From assembly GCA_964589285.1 (NCBI GenBank), contig CAZPSP010000053.1:1-15636 (forward strand): 15,636 nucleotides of DNA, in the 5' to 3' direction. A program made the translations under genes and the position numbers. Source of the stretch: DAOUEG01 sp964589285. GTDB lineage: Bacteria; Chloroflexota; Dehalococcoidia; Dehalococcoidales; RBG-16-60-22. Shown piece by piece: positions 6,937 to 13,024 of this stretch; position 1 is the first letter of the stretch; each line of letters starts with the position of its first letter. The notes below the pieces were generated by a model that worked only from the letters and a program-made list of their open reading frames with translations, was not told the DNA's origin and ran no database searches.

Positions 6937-7500
6937 ATGACTGGTAAATATGATCACCTCTTTATCTCGGGAGCCGATCCGGAGGTCCAGGCCAACAGGC
7001 CCATGCCGGCCATAGGCTTTCTGGACGGCAAGGTATTTGAAGGATGCAACGGGTTACATGTTTTCTGGGTAGGTCCGAAATCGTACGGCGCTTACGGCAC
7101 CAAAGGCTGGGGCCACATCTACCATGGCCCTCACGTCCACAAATACCCTGAGCTGTTCATGCATCTCGGGACCGATCCTGATAATCCGCTGGACCTCGGC
7201 GCTGAAGTTGAAATGTGCATGGGACCGGAAATGGAAAAACACATCATCACCAAATCCACGATCATGTTCATACCGGCCCATTTCGTGCACAGCCCCTGGA
7301 GGATCCTTAAGGTTACCCGGCCGTTTTTAATTGTTACCGTCAACCAGTCGACCCTCCATACGGAAAAAGCCCTCAGGGACATGGTACCCAAAGAACTTCA
7401 CAAGAGGATGCTGTTCATCGACGCAGGTTACGAAGACGAAGGCATCCCGCCCGCGTTCGACTGGCCGGAAGAAGCCGGACCCGTGACAAGATACATGTGA
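6937..7500 (+). CDS. Cupin-fold protein, copy 1 (full metal-binding set)
   Basis: The 187-residue protein contains a single cupin-like beta-barrel. Cupin motif 1 is HVHKYPE (His66, His68, Glu72) and motif 2 is IPAHFVH (Pro113 to His118), so the standard three-His, one-Glu metal site appears complete. A preceding GWGHIYHGP adds more histidines, and His115 takes the place of the usual Gly. No signal peptide is seen, so it should be cytoplasmic. Upstream AAAGGAG with a 7-base spacing gives a good ATG start. It is followed by a second, related cupin 112 bases on. I know of no assigned function for this arrangement; such cupins may be dioxygenases, isomerases or small-molecule binding proteins. 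The N-terminal 55 residues and the C-terminal tail (EEAGPVTRYM) are not shared by copy 2. Confidence 0.8.
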   Translation: MTGKYDHLFISGADPEVQANRPMPAIGFLDGKVFEGCNGLHVFWVGPKSYGAYGTKGWGHIYHGPHVHKYPELFMHLGTDPDNPLDLGAEVEMCMGPEMEKHIITKSTIMFIPAHFVHSPWRILKVTRPFLIVTVNQSTLHTEKALRDMVPKELHKRMLFIDAGYEDEGIPPAFDWPEEAGPVTRYM

Positions 7501-7612
7501 ATAGCTCTAGTTTGAACTCTGGTCGGACTGTATACGGATGATTTTACGGCGAATTGATCGCCTGACATGTGGTACCCTGAAGAGGACCTGATTAATAACG
7601 GGAGAGAAAACC

Positions 7613-8056
7613 ATGCCGGCAGAAAATGTCAGACATTCTAAAAACATCATCGAACTCAAGCCCATGTACTCTATCTTCAAGCAGGTGCAGTTTCCCCAGT
7701 TCGGGACATTCGGCCATATGGACATGGACGGCGCGCCGTTTTGCCTGGGCTGGTCGTACATCACCGAGCCGTTCATCATGGTAGCCGAACCGCACACCCA
7801 TGACTTCAACCAGTACCTCTATTTCACCGGCGGCGATCCCGCCGATGTGTACGGTTCCTTCGACGGGGAGATGGAGTTCGGCATCGAGGGCGAGATCCAG
7901 TCCATCACCTATCCGGCCTGTATCTACGTCCCCAGAGGCACCCTGCACGGGCCGTATATCTTCAAAACGGTCAACAAACCCATGATGTTCATGGACATCG
8001 TCATAAACCCCATGCCGTCAGTGCGCCAGCCGCCGCCTGGCTCCCGGCAGGAATGA
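7613..8056 (+). CDS. Cupin-fold protein, copy 2 (Glu ligand replaced by Gln)
   Basis: This 147-residue protein aligns with the central part of the upstream cupin: PHTHDFNQYLYFTGGDP against PHVHKYPELFMHLGTDP, then similar barrel strands. Motif 1 is HTHDFNQ (His61, His63, Gln67) and motif 2 is the classical PRGTLH (His112). Gln therefore stands where the first copy and most cupins have Glu, which may change the bound metal, as in some nickel or iron cupins. GGGAGAG six bases before the ATG supports the start. The C-terminus is a Pro-rich tail. Same direction as copy 1, so the two may form a hetero-oligomer or handle related ligands. No function is assigned. The 112-base gap holds only a minor hairpin (GGCGA-ATTGA-TCGCC, 7548-7562). 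Confidence 0.8.
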   Translation: MPAENVRHSKNIIELKPMYSIFKQVQFPQFGTFGHMDMDGAPFCLGWSYITEPFIMVAEPHTHDFNQYLYFTGGDPADVYGSFDGEMEFGIEGEIQSITYPACIYVPRGTLHGPYIFKTVNKPMMFMDIVINPMPSVRQPPPGSRQE

Positions 8057-8245
8057 TGCGCCGATGTTTCATTCCCGGCTTCGATTCGGGCGGGCATAAA
8101 CTCAGCAAAGGAACTGTTGTACATCACAAGAATAGGGACAAGACTGATAATAGGCAGCAATTCTGTGGGGGTTTAAAGGACAAAAGGCACACCATCAATT
8201 ACACGTTAGGGATAAAGGGAAGCTTGGTCGTTGGTAAGTTTGGGG

Positions 8246-8277
8246 TTTACCCATTTTCCACTTTCACTCTGGGTAAA
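8246..8277. other. Inverted repeat between the cupin and methyltransferase genes
   Basis: TTTACCCA (8246-8253) and TGGGTAAA (8270-8277) form 8-bp arms around a 16-base loop, in the gap between two convergent genes. There is no T tract on the methyltransferase side and only a weak one on the other, so calling it a terminator would be a guess. The rest of 8057-8310 shows no convincing gene. Confidence 0.35.
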
Positions 8278-8310
8278 AACCTTCTCTGCCTTCCCGTCGG
8301 TCCATTTGAC

Positions 8311-9366
8311 TTACCGTTGGATCGTTATTCTCGCAACAGCTTGTTTGAATAACAGGCAAATTAACTTCTTAACACTGTATATTCTTGAAGGAAACAACAT
8401 AGCTCTGGTGTCTGTAGGTAGAAGGCAAATCGACTCACTCCGGTTTTTCCTGACGATAGTCCAAATTACTTCCATACATGCCGTACCATAATTGGAAATA
8501 ATTCGAGCGCTATCCAATACTTCAAAACCGGTGGATAGAAATAGATTTATAAATGAATTCCGTGTAAAAAAATTAATGTGAGTTACCGGGTCAGTCTCAA
8601 GCGATATACCGGCCCAAATTTCTTGAGGTACTTCTGCATATATAATGCCATCTTCTTCTAAATGTTCTTTAAGTTTATTGATCAGACCTATAAAATCACT
8701 AACATGTTCAAGAACATGGCTGCAAATAATCAAATCGTACTTTCTATCGATAACGGCATCATGGATATCATTCCCTACTTTCATAACACCGGGGATAATC
8801 GAATCATTATAGTCGATAATAAAACACCTGTTATTTGAATTTAAAAATGGGGTCAATATTTTACCATCTGCCCCTCCATAATCTAAAATATTCAGGCTTT
8901 TTTTAGTCAGATGTTGTAGACATGATCGATAAATTCTTTCAGCCCTCTTATTATCCAGCCTCATACCTACTTCTTCTATTTCATGATGCCTGTTCCGAGT
9001 ATATGCACGCTTATTTGAATACATGTATTTACCTGCTATGTCCCTATCCTGTGGGCGAGGAAGATAACACGTAAAGCCACATGTTTCACAGAAAATCGAG
9101 CTTAATTCAACTTTACTTTCATTTTTGAACCAGACATTAAACATTATGTCTATTCTTGACTTTTGAAATGGCGTCACAGCGTCACTGGTTACTACGTGGT
9201 TCCTCGGCCTTGCAAAAAACAACACTCGTACAACGAACCTTAATTTCCTCAAGAATGGAGAACGGCTTTGGTGTGGTATGTCTCCATCTGTTTTTAAAAA
9301 CGAATATTTCTCGATGACATTCCACTCATTGTTTTTACATATCGGGCAATTAAAAGATTTTAACAT
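8311..9366 (-). CDS. Class I SAM-dependent methyltransferase with N-terminal Cys-pair domain; AT-rich, probably acquired
   Basis: The 351-residue product has an N-terminal region with two cysteine pairs (CPIC at 7-10 and CETC at 93-96) that probably bind zinc. A Rossmann methyltransferase domain of the Methyltransf_23 kind follows: SAM motif ILDYGGADGKI (160-170), acidic strand end FIIDYND (182-188), LIICSHVLEHVSD (212-224), GIIYAEVP (240-247) and the late THINFFTRNSF helix start (262-272). Related proteins methylate sugars, lipids or small metabolites, often in polysaccharide loci. Composition is strikingly AT-rich: three lines counted by hand gave 27-43% GC against about 73% in a line of the MATE gene. 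Codon use (AAA, ATA, TTA, AAT) also differs. The start at 9366 has a weak site (GGAAG, nine bases away). No partner genes are adjacent, so it is an orphan, likely horizontally acquired. Confidence 0.82.
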   Translation of the reverse strand: MLKSFNCPICKNNEWNVIEKYSFLKTDGDIPHQSRSPFLRKLRFVVRVLFFARPRNHVVTSDAVTPFQKSRIDIMFNVWFKNESKVELSSIFCETCGFTCYLPRPQDRDIAGKYMYSNKRAYTRNRHHEIEEVGMRLDNKRAERIYRSCLQHLTKKSLNILDYGGADGKILTPFLNSNNRCFIIDYNDSIIPGVMKVGNDIHDAVIDRKYDLIICSHVLEHVSDFIGLINKLKEHLEEDGIIYAEVPQEIWAGISLETDPVTHINFFTRNSFINLFLSTGFEVLDSARIISNYGTACMEVIWTIVRKNRSESICLLPTDTRAMLFPSRIYSVKKLICLLFKQAVARITIQR

Positions 9367-9682
9367 ATGGTTAGTCTTCCAGTATTATTGACAACAACCA
9401 CTTCGTGAAACAGGCTTACATGATTCAAGATAGTCTTCGGTTCCTTCCTGGTCGGTTCCTGCCTTCAATTTCTCATCTTAAGGTAAATCAGATGCCGATT
9501 CAACTATACGTTCCGATGGTAATTGTTGTCATCACGCCCCGTGGCAATCGATACCGATTTTCTGTGTACCTTAATGGAATCAATCTTTGCGCGGGCGTCC
9601 CTGCCCGCGGCTTACTTGCCCTGATCACCAGGACCTCTACTGCTTAGCACTCGCCCGCCGCTCTGAAAGTGACAGAAAACCC
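9367..9682. other. Gene-free AT-rich stretch with a GC-rich hairpin
   Basis: I see no convincing gene here; the short open frames have no ribosome site or family resemblance. The one clear structure is CGCGGGC (9590-9596) with GCCCGCG (9603-9609) around a 6-base loop GTCCCT. Its GC content contrasts with the surroundings, and the GCGGGC-GTCCCT-GCCCGC string resembles a type of dispersed intergenic repeat. A copy search would settle this. Confidence 0.4.
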
Positions 9683-9716
9683 TTGACAATATCGTACTTA
9701 TGTTCTACGATGTCAA
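9683..9716 (+). promoter_or_regulatory. Near-consensus promoter inside an inverted repeat
   Basis: TTGACA (9683-9688), a 17-base spacer and TACGAT (9706-9711) make a strong -35/-10 pair. The same bases form a dyad: TTGAC plus ATCGTA on the left (9683-9687, 9691-9696) pair with TACGAT plus GTCAA on the right (9706-9716), with a 9-base loop and a 3-base bulge. It could be a promoter-operator. The first ATG downstream (9720) would be at or next to the transcript start. Confidence 0.5.
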
Positions 9717-9818
9717 AGCATGATGTACAGGAAAAACAAGGAATTCACAATCGGAAAAAGCAGGCATAAACTTGAGAATAACCAGCCGCTTTCCATCCTG
9801 ATTAACCAAGGACTCGTA

Positions 9819-9990
9819 AAACGAGCCGAGCCTGGGATGCCGTTTACGCTCCGGAACCAATCGAGCCCAAAAAGCCAAAACAGCCTCCGGAACGAATCGA
9901 AGCTAAAAACACCAAACAGCCTCCCAATCGAATCGAGCCTGAAAACTCACTTTCGGTTCGTGAAACGCGAAACCAATCGAGGCTGAAGGG
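9819..9990. repeat. Degenerate 36-bp tandem repeats
   Basis: Units begin at about 9819, 9855, 9891 and 9927, each 36 bases, with a core like AACGAATCGAGCCTAAAAAC followed by a variable part ending CAGCCTCCGG. The units at 9855 and 9891 match at most positions. Partial cores recur at 9971 (AACCAATCGAGGCTGAAGGG) and 10050 (AATCGAATCGGCCCTGAAC). Because 36 is a multiple of three, two forward frames stay open. One, with an ATG at 9720 and stop at 9986 (88 residues), gives Ser/Asn-rich 12-residue repeats. The other, open from 9806, gives Pro-rich units like PERIEAKNTKQP but has no start. I cannot show that either is translated; it may be a gene remnant. Confidence 0.65.
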
Positions 9991-10071
9991 GATTTTTCCT
10001 GCCGCTGCTCAGCTTCGGAAGACAACATGTTTTCAGGAGGTGTTTTTACAAATCGAATCGGCCCTGAACGT

Positions 10072-10449
10072 CTATGCCGGCTGGTACAGCCCGAACGCCG
10101 CGCCCTGCGGGTCCCGCAGCCCGGCTACCCGGCCCCAGTTGGGCACGTCCATCGGCTCCATGAATACCCTGGCGCCCATCTCTTTGGCCTTCGCCACGGC
10201 GGCGTTCACGTCTTTCACCCCGATGTACGGTATCCAGTGAGCGCCGCTGCCGGACGGCCATTCCGCTTTGCCTTCCCTCGGCCCCACCAGCCCGCCTACC
10301 GGCCGGTTGCCGTCCATGAACATCGGGTAATCGCCTTCCCCTATCTTGAGTCCGGTCACCGCCTCGTAGAAAGACTTGGCCGCTGCCGTGTCGGTCGTCA
10401 TCAGTTCGTGCCAGTTGAACCCCGTGGCTGGTATCGTCGAAGTCGTCAT
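10072..10449 (-). CDS. VOC (glyoxalase/bleomycin resistance)-family protein
   Basis: The 125-residue protein has two beta-alpha-beta-beta-beta modules of the vicinal-oxygen-chelate fold. The first opens with FNWHELMTTDTAAAKSFYEAVTGLKIGE, the second with WIPYIGVKDVNAAVAKAKEMGARVF and ends GRVAGLRDPQGAAFGLYQP. The HE pair near residue 14 and the terminal QP region match small one-domain VOC proteins (a family covering glyoxalases, dioxygenases and drug-binding proteins); substrate is unknown. Two adjacent ATGs exist (10452 and 10449); GGGGAGGG leaves a better spacing for the second, which I use. It lies 54 bases after the ABC permease on the same strand and is probably the last gene of the tetR-ABC unit. 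A C-rich segment upstream can pair with its ribosome site. Confidence 0.87.
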   Translation of the reverse strand: MTTSTIPATGFNWHELMTTDTAAAKSFYEAVTGLKIGEGDYPMFMDGNRPVGGLVGPREGKAEWPSGSGAHWIPYIGVKDVNAAVAKAKEMGARVFMEPMDVPNWGRVAGLRDPQGAAFGLYQPA

Positions 10450-10454
10450 CATGC

Positions 10455-10499
10455 CCTCCCCTTTTACCGCTTCCTATTGAACAGTATAGTGTGGGGAGG
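10455..10499 (-). promoter_or_regulatory. Inverted repeat that can mask the VOC gene's ribosome site
   Basis: In the minus-strand transcript CCTCCCC (10499-10493) is exactly complementary to GGGGAGG (10461-10455), the ribosome site of the VOC gene, across a 31-base loop. Such pairing could lower translation or limit it to when ribosomes finish the upstream permease gene. A chance match of seven G/C-rich bases is possible. Confidence 0.35.
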
Positions 10500-10506
10500 C
10501 AAACCG

Positions 10507-11241
10507 CTATCCCGCGCCGCCGCGCCGGATGGAGGCCGCCGCCAGCACCACGAAGGCCGCGGCAAACCCTGCCAGCACGCCCAGTTCCTTGCCTATGTCC
10601 AGCAGCCCCTGCCCCTGCTGCATCAGGGCGCGCATGCCGTCCACCCCGTACGTCAGCGGCAGGAACTTCGCGATCCATTGCAGATACTCCGGCATCTGGT
10701 CCACCGGCCAGAGCAGCCCACAGAGGAACATCTGCGGCACGATGATGATGGGAATGAACTGGGCTATCTGGAACTCGTTCCGCGCGAAGGTGGAGGCGAA
10801 CGTCCCCAGGCACACCGCGCCCACGCCGATGAGCGCCTCGAAAACCAGTATCTGCCACAACTGACCTTGATAGCTGACATCGAGCACGTAAACCATGTAA
10901 AAGAAGATGATGATCGTCTGGAGCAGCGCGAAGAGTACGAAACCCAGCAGGTACCCGCCGACGATGTCCAGGCGCGAGACCGGCGCCGCCATGAGCCGTT
11001 CCAGCGTCCCCTGGCTCCGCTCCCGCTGGAAGCTGATGCCCGTCAGCAGAAAACCGAAGAACAAGATCAACATCGCCAGCATGGCCGGAGCGGTATAGTC
11101 CAGCATCCTTTTCTCCGGTATGGACACCCCGACGATGCTGGCTATCAGCAGAGGCGCGATGACGAGCAGGGCGATGGTGCGGCGGTCGTGCATAAGTTGT
11201 ATGATGATGCGATTGGCGATGCTGAAAACGTTACCCTGCAT
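10507..11241 (-). CDS. ABC-2 type transporter permease
   Basis: From ATG 11241 the product is 244 residues with six membrane segments, at about 21-41, 50-70, 95-120, 130-150, 158-180 and 219-238. The loop GTLERLMAAPVSRLDIVGGYLLG (about 78-100) is the conserved cytoplasmic signature of ABC-2 permeases. These pair with a separate ATPase to export drugs, lipids or polysaccharide. The start overlaps the ATPase stop by 11 bases and has GAGGAGAAGG upstream; the open frame extends eight codons further (to 11265), but the site favours 11241. With the ATPase and TetR regulator directly before it, this is a drug- or lipid-export system of the DrrAB kind, so exporter is more likely than importer. Confidence 0.92.
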   Translation of the reverse strand: MQGNVFSIANRIIIQLMHDRRTIALLVIAPLLIASIVGVSIPEKRMLDYTAPAMLAMLILFFGFLLTGISFQRERSQGTLERLMAAPVSRLDIVGGYLLGFVLFALLQTIIIFFYMVYVLDVSYQGQLWQILVFEALIGVGAVCLGTFASTFARNEFQIAQFIPIIIVPQMFLCGLLWPVDQMPEYLQWIAKFLPLTYGVDGMRALMQQGQGLLDIGKELGVLAGFAAAFVVLAAASIRRGGAG

Positions 11242-11989
11242 TGACCTTCTCCTCGTTCCCGGCAACGCTGCTCCTCCTGATGAAGTACAGGAACGCGTCC
11301 TCCAGGTTCGGGCTTCCGGCAGTATCCCGCAGTTCTTCCGGTGTGCCCTGGGCGATCACGTTGCCCTCCCGCAAAAATACCAGTTGGCGGCAGTGGGCGG
11401 CGTCGTCCATCGTATGACTGGACACGATGAGCGTGGAACCCTGCTCCGTCATCTCCTGGAAGCGGTTCCAGAAGTTCACCCGCAATTCCGGGTCCAGCCC
11501 AACGGTCGGCTCATCGAGGAACACCAACCGCGGCCGGTGCACGATAGCGCACGCCAGGCTGACCCGTTGTTTCATACCGCCGCTCAGCTTCATTACCTGG
11601 GTCTTACGCTTCGGCCAGAGTTCCACGGTCTTGATCGTCTCCTCCACGCGCTCTTTTCTCTCCCTGCCGTCCTTCATGCCGTAGACCCGCGCAAAAAAGT
11701 CTATATTCTGCGCTACGGTCAGTTCGCTGTAAAGGGCAGCCTGCTGCGGCATGTAGCCGATGGACCGGGAGTTCGACCGGGACGGCTTTTCACCCAGCCT
11801 CAGGATGCTCCCCTGGGCAGGCTTGATCAGCCCCACAATGAGGCGGATGAGCGTTGTCTTACCGGAGCCGTTCGGCCCCAGCAGCCCGAAACTCGTGCCG
11901 GCCGGGATGTTCAGGGAAATGCCGTTGATAACCTTCAGGTCCCCGTAATTGAAGACGAGGTCTTCGATGACCACCGCGGAATCATTCAT
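11231..11989 (-). CDS. ABC transporter ATP-binding protein
   Basis: The 252-residue cytoplasmic ATPase has every nucleotide-binding motif: Walker A GPNGSGKT (38-45), Q-loop MPQQ (80-83), signature LSGGM (135-139), Walker B LVFLDEP (155-161), D-loop VGLD and the switch His in VSSHTMDD (His192). It is of the DrrA/CcmA-like exporter class, which works with ABC-2 permeases. GGGAGAGAG just before the ATG is a good ribosome site. It starts 9 bases after the tetR stop and overlaps the permease start, so all three are one transcript. The C-terminus is short, without the extra domain of lipid or polysaccharide O-antigen exporters. Confidence 0.95.
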   Translation of the reverse strand: MNDSAVVIEDLVFNYGDLKVINGISLNIPAGTSFGLLGPNGSGKTTLIRLIVGLIKPAQGSILRLGEKPSRSNSRSIGYMPQQAALYSELTVAQNIDFFARVYGMKDGRERKERVEETIKTVELWPKRKTQVMKLSGGMKQRVSLACAIVHRPRLVFLDEPTVGLDPELRVNFWNRFQEMTEQGSTLIVSSHTMDDAAHCRQLVFLREGNVIAQGTPEELRDTAGSPNLEDAFLYFIRRSSVAGNEEKVNAG

Positions 11990-11998
11990 ACTCTCTCC

Positions 11999-12628
11999 CT
12001 ATTGTTCTGTCAGCAGGCCGTGCATCAGCAGGTCCATGATGCCGCCGGCGATCTTTTCAGGAGGCAGTTCCTTCAGAGGAGACATATCGCCTTCCATCGT
12101 CCTGAGCAAAAGAAAGCCGAGGACCATGCCGCCGACGGCCCTGACCGCCACGCGGGAATCGATATCGCGGTACATGCCCGATTTTTTCAACGAATCGAAC
12201 ACATTTTTCATTTTGTTGAGGAATGGATGAAGGAACTCTGCCACCCAGAGCCCGCACAGTTCCGGATCTTTGATGACATCGGACATCAGGACAGGCATAC
12301 GCTGAACGACGCCGGTATCGATGAGATCGAACCTGTCTTTCAGGATAAGCGCCAGGATACCGGGAATATCCCCTTCCGGCAATCGCTCAATAAGCTCAAG
12401 GAGCGGCGGAGTGATGATAGTTTCCCTGATAACCGTAATGAACAATTCCCGTTTGTTCTGGAAATAGTTGTAGATGGTGCCCTCGGCCACACCGGCGTTT
12501 CTAGCAATCTCCGCGGTCGTAGCCGCGTTAAAACCTTTTTCGGAAAAGACCCGGAAAGCAGCTTCTAGTATCTGGCGCCTTCTCAGTTTGATGACGGATT
12601 CTTTTCTCTGTTGGCGGGTCGGGGCCAT
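11999..12628 (-). CDS. TetR/AcrR-family transcriptional regulator of the ABC cassette
   Basis: The 209-residue protein (from ATG 12628) has a TetR-type N-terminal DNA-binding domain: RRRQILEAAFRVFSEKGF (16-33), then helix-turn-helix TTAEIARNAGVAEGTIYNYF (37-56) and the following NKRELF (58-63). The remainder is a helical ligand-binding domain with no recognisable pocket residues. Start choice: an in-frame ATG at 12640 lacks a ribosome site, while GGAG stands six bases before ATG 12628. The gene is first in the tetR-ATPase-permease(-VOC) unit. A palindrome of TetR-operator type overlaps the predicted transcription start upstream, so it probably represses itself and the exporter and is released by the exported compound or a relative of it. 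Confidence 0.93.
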   Translation of the reverse strand: MAPTRQQRKESVIKLRRRQILEAAFRVFSEKGFNAATTAEIARNAGVAEGTIYNYFQNKRELFITVIRETIITPPLLELIERLPEGDIPGILALILKDRFDLIDTGVVQRMPVLMSDVIKDPELCGLWVAEFLHPFLNKMKNVFDSLKKSGMYRDIDSRVAVRAVGGMVLGFLLLRTMEGDMSPLKELPPEKIAGGIMDLLMHGLLTEQ

Positions 12629-12641
12629 CTTCCTCTCCATA

Positions 12642-12665
12642 TAATGAGTGAGTGCTCACTCATTA
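12642..12665 (-). promoter_or_regulatory. Palindromic operator for the TetR regulator
   Basis: TAATGAGTGAG (12642-12652) and CTCACTCATTA (12655-12665) are perfect 11-base arms around a 2-base centre TG. Within each arm the motif TGAGTGAG repeats with 4-base periodicity, common among TetR-family operators. It starts at the last base of the -10 box and covers the predicted transcription start of the tetR unit, an ideal repressor position. Confidence 0.85.
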
Positions 12666-12693
12666 ATATAGATACAAAGTAACTGCCTGTCAA
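12665..12693 (-). promoter_or_regulatory. Promoter of the tetR-ABC-VOC unit
   Basis: Read on the minus strand: TTGACA (12693-12688, perfect -35), a 17-base spacer, and TATATT (12670-12665, 5 of 6 to the -10 consensus). The operator follows directly. The leader from the predicted start (about 12658) to ATG 12628 is roughly 30 bases. Confidence 0.85.
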
Positions 12694-12761
12694 TACCTGT
12701 TTGATAGAGGTAAAATGGTGTTAAGTCGGATCTGGGGGCGCACGGCCTCAGAAGTTGTCTA

Positions 12762-12968
12762 TCAGCCGCCTGGAGCGCAGGGTTCGGCGGTTGTTACCTC
12801 ATGGGTAATGTTACGGCCGCCGCATTCCGGGCAGACGCGGCGCTTTTCCTCGGAAGGTCCTGCTGCGGCAGGCATAGTGAACTCGGCGCCGCAGTCAGCG
12901 CAGGTATAGGCCCAATCCGGAGGACCTGATCGGCGGATGGGGCAGGCTTGAATGTCCGGTTCGCTCAT
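12762..12968 (-). CDS. Small zinc-ribbon protein
   Basis: The 68-residue protein has a four-cysteine zinc ribbon: CADC at 23-26 and CPEC at 46-49, separated by a loop (EFTMPAAAGPSEEKRRV). Two further Cys (9 and 64) lie outside. It resembles small regulatory or RNA/protein-contact zinc ribbons but is not assigned to a named family. There is no ribosome site before the ATG; instead an extended -10 (TGG-TATAAT) ends seven bases from it, which suggests a leaderless mRNA. It lies alone on the minus strand, divergent from queA. Confidence 0.65.
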   Translation of the reverse strand: MSEPDIQACPIRRSGPPDWAYTCADCGAEFTMPAAAGPSEEKRRVCPECGGRNITHEVTTAEPCAPGG

Positions 12969-12975
12969 GTTGCTT

Positions 12976-12984
12976 ATTATACCA
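12976..12984 (-). promoter_or_regulatory. Extended -10 promoter for a leaderless zinc-ribbon mRNA
   Basis: On the minus strand TGG is directly followed by TATAAT (12984-12976), the extended -10 form TGnTATAAT, with no good -35. The ATG begins eight bases after the box, so transcription would start at or very near the A of the start codon. Confidence 0.6.
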
Positions 12985-13024
12985 TATCCGGATTCATTGA
13001 TTCTCCCCGCCCCCGCAGGCTATC

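Noticed and set aside
8053..8352. A 99-codon plus-strand frame starting at the cupin 2 stop (ATGA overlap)
   Set aside because: The ATGA overlap and a weak AGGA looked like coupling, but the product has no protein-like pattern and runs into the tail of the opposite methyltransferase gene.
9819..9990. CRISPR array
   Set aside because: The unit is only 36 bases including the variable part, the repeats are imperfect, and there are no spacers of normal length and no cas genes.
10027..11244. A 405-codon plus-strand open frame opposite the VOC and ABC permease genes
   Set aside because: Composition is Arg/His/Pro/Gln-rich without any domain, and it runs antisense to two genes with full signatures.
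11120..12568. A 482-codon plus-strand open frame opposite the ABC ATPase and tetR
   Set aside because: It is longer than the real genes, but those carry Walker A/B, signature and helix-turn-helix motifs plus ribosome sites; the antisense frame has none.
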